Notes under the pieces: model-generated
Seen by the model: the letters and a program-made list of their open reading frames with translations, nothing else
The model's database searches: none
Told to the model about the DNA's origin: nothing
Assembly (NCBI GenBank): GCA_003551785.1
Contig: PUNP01000198.1
Span: forward strand, 1 to 7,736
Direction: 5' to 3'
Length of the DNA: 7,736 nucleotides
DNA from: Candidatus Brocadiaceae bacterium
Lineage (GTDB): Bacteria; Planctomycetota; Brocadiia; SM23-32
In this document: positions 6,371-7,736 of the stretch, piece by piece
Layout: each line of letters starts with the position of its first letter
Numbering within the stretch: the stretch's first letter is position 1
Position numbers and translations under genes: made by a program

Positions 6371-6403
6371 CCTCCTTGAACCCCCGTTATCTTTTAAAGG
6401 AGG
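6371..6403 (+). promoter_or_regulatory. Hairpin masking the Shine-Dalgarno of the 6413 gene
   Basis: CCTCCTT (6371-6377) is the exact complement of AAGGAGG (6397-6403), which is the Shine-Dalgarno 9 nt before the ATG at 6413. A second GGAGGTGT lies upstream at 6264-6271, identical to the one covering the Shine-Dalgarno (6399-6406). The anti-Shine-Dalgarno could therefore pair with either copy, as a two-state switch would. The pairing is seen in the sequence; a regulatory effect is inference. Confidence 0.5.
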
Positions 6404-6412
6404 TGTTTTCCA

Positions 6413-6610
6413 ATGAGCGCCACTCTTTTAACCGAAAAGTATTCCGATCAAATCTGCGGCACTCTTTCATGTTTCGACCGTGTTATCATCCAGGGAACTC
6501 TGCCCGGCATCTGTTATCCAGAAGGAATGACATCATTTCTCTATGCTAATAAAATCCGAATCTTTGATTATCCTCAATACGCCAGTTCCATATTATTTTT
6601 ATTTCATTGA
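6413..6610 (+). pseudogene. N-terminal fragment of an uncharacterised, probably multicopy protein
   Basis: The frame starts at ATG 6413 behind AAAGGAGG and reads MSATLLTEKYSDQICGTLSC, then FDRVIIQGTLPGICY and NKIRIFDYPQYA. From memory this is the conserved start of a widespread uncharacterised family of about 500 residues, often present in several copies per genome. After about residue 57 (near 6583) the similarity breaks. The following bases encode YYFYFIDEELGLCYVRVP, which belongs much further along the family protein, in a different frame (6591-6644). The frame ends at TGA 6608-6610. I infer an internal deletion of roughly 80 residues at about 6583-6590. The function is unknown, and this copy is broken. 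Confidence 0.6.
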
Positions 6611-6625
6611 CGAAGAACTGGGGTT

Positions 6626-7690
6626 GTGTTACGTTCGAGTTCCTCCTGGCTGCCATTGAGACTGCTGATATACTTCAACGGTCATAACCTGCTTGCCGGC
6701 AAGCTCAGAGAAGAAGGTATAGAATTCACCCAAATTGATAATGTATTTACAGAAATCTCTGATTTTGCCAGGGCACAACAGCTTGCCGATTCCCTGACAG
6801 ATAACGTTAGCGCAATACATAAGATACTTGATTATTTTGCCCGCCAATTTTGTCCTGTTATCGAAAAGTTCCCAAAGAAATATCACTGGTCGATCATGCA
6901 GAGTGAATACGCAACGGATATAGTTTTCAAGAAGCAGTCCGAACTTTCTAATATTTATGAGTTCATAACAAGGACTGCCATACACGCCGTCAAACCTGAA
7001 AACGTGGCCACCTTCCTTGGTAAAAAACTGCATGGAAACTACAAGGATGAGGTTGGTAATAATTTTAACACACGCATTGAGGGAACCAGAATCAAACATC
7101 AGATGGGACCTGTGTCAATCAAGATGTATGACAAACTTTCCATTGTCTTAAGAATCGAGACAACGGTAAATGACGTTTCCTTTTTCAAACACCGCCGCAA
7201 GGTGGAACAGCGAGACGGAAAAACAGTTCGTAAAAATGCCGCAATGAAAAAGGGTATCTATAGCCTTCCGCCATTAGCCAGGCTACTGAAAGCGGCCAAT
7301 AATAGATACCTTGAGTTTATCTCCACTATCGACGATAGAACAGCAGGAATTAAGAACGTTAGAAAACTTTCAAAGAGCGTAAGAAAAAACAACCGTTCCT
7401 TTAAAGGCATTAACTTTTTTGACGATGACGATCTGGCTATACTTTTCGCAGCAATATCTGGTGAATTTAATATAAGCGGATTTCAAAACAGAGATATTAG
7501 AAAGAAACTTAAAGACAAATCATCAAGTCAGGTGACAAGAATACTTGCTCGCTTGCGCCATCATGGTATGATTAAGAAAATTGCCAATACGCATAAATAC
7601 TATCTCACCAGACTCGGCCGACAAAGTATTGCGACTGCCTTAAAGATTAAGGAACTTGTTATTATTCCAGAACTTTGCTATGTCCAATAA
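6626..7690 (+). pseudogene. C-terminal part of the same uncharacterised protein, winged-helix-like C-terminus
   Basis: This large open segment (354 codons from a GTG at 6626) carries the rest of the family protein. Similarity begins at SWLPLRLLIYFNGHNLLA (from about 6644) and continues through FDxAQ-like and HWSIMQSEYATDIVF segments, HAVKPENVATFLGKKLHGNY, NTRIEGTRIKHQMGPVSIKM and RIETTVNDVSFFKHRRKVEQ. The last 70 residues (FNISGFQNRDIRK, SSSQVTRILARLRHHGMIKK, YYLTRLGRQ) look like a winged-helix DNA-binding domain. It is in the same frame as the 6413 fragment; the 6591-6644 piece between them is in another frame, so two shifts flank it. No Shine-Dalgarno precedes 6626, so the segment is probably not translated alone. 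The protein may be a mobile-element or DNA-binding enzyme; I cannot name a reaction. It ends in TAA. Confidence 0.65.
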
Positions 7691-7736
7691 TAATCTTTTT
7701 GCCAAAAAAGCAAGAAAATTACAATTAAGATATTAA

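Larger units (their letters stand above)
5681..6412. other. Long non-coding interval with hairpin cluster and palindromes
   Basis: No gene is supported. 5681-5790 shows nothing I can name. 5795-5978 carries the run of short GC-rich hairpins described separately. 6080-6159 contains a degenerate palindrome: CGCAGAGAA (6090-6098) pairs perfectly with TTCTCTGCG (6132-6140), flanked by CCGC (6080-6083) and GCGG (6156-6159). 6260-6412 is the leader of the broken gene that starts at 6413. Confidence 0.5.

Noticed and set aside
6268..6549. Gene starting at GTG 6268 and overlapping the 6413 fragment
   Set aside because: Composition is unlike a real protein, there is no family similarity, and it overlaps the recognisable MSATLLTEKYS start in another frame.

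Overview
This is a bacterial chromosomal window. Its recognisable housekeeping genes are the start of uvrC and a compact rplU-rpmA-obg operon, both on the minus strand. Bacterial-type L21, L27, Obg and UvrC rule out archaea and eukaryotes. L27 has no cleavable N-terminal extension, which argues against Firmicutes. The Obg and L27 style, the moderate GC and the abundant decayed repeats would suit a Planctomycetota (Phycisphaerae-like) or Desulfobacterota-type genome. That placement is an impression from memory, not a result. Layout, left to right: 1-468 is the N-terminal part of uvrC (minus strand), running off the window. 469-732 is a non-coding leader full of inverted repeats, in front of a decayed IS110-like transposase start (733 to about 840). 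1009-1444 holds short palindromes and a good promoter. 1445-1901 is a two-gene module of DUF4258-like and DUF2283-like proteins (a toxin-antitoxin-like pair), whose second gene seems to start at ATA. 1906-2017 is a remnant of a RhuM-type protein. 2018-2495 is non-coding and carries a long hairpin (2331-2457) beyond the 3' end of obg. 2496-4058 is obg, rpmA and rplU with overlapping genes and a sigma70-like promoter at 4105-4133. A divergent gene begins at 4259: a Rossmann (NAD-type) domain, then PAS, then histidine kinase. It is split by one in-frame TAG at 4916 and ends at 5680. 5681-6412 is non-coding with a tandem run of GC-rich hairpins and a degenerate palindrome. 6413-7690 is a broken copy of an uncharacterised protein with a winged-helix-like C-terminus; it has an internal deletion and two frame changes, and is probably a multicopy or mobile-type gene.

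How the genes work together: the only clear functional unit is the ribosome operon, where L21, L27 and the ribosome-assembly GTPase Obg are translationally coupled. The DUF4258/DUF2283 pair has its own promoter and Shine-Dalgarno sequence and looks autonomous. The kinase has no response regulator beside it. The rest looks like an accumulation zone for mobile-element debris: an IS110 start, a RhuM piece, a truncated uncharacterised gene and several families of short palindromes. Both transposase-like starts share an unusual layout in which the Shine-Dalgarno sequence can be locked in a hairpin.

Most interesting candidates: the Rossmann-PAS-histidine kinase, which may sense a dinucleotide, and its lone amber codon; the 33-pair hairpin after obg, in which every deviation is G.U-compatible on one strand only; and the sequestered Shine-Dalgarno leaders. 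I see no tRNA, rRNA, CRISPR array or clear intrinsic terminator.
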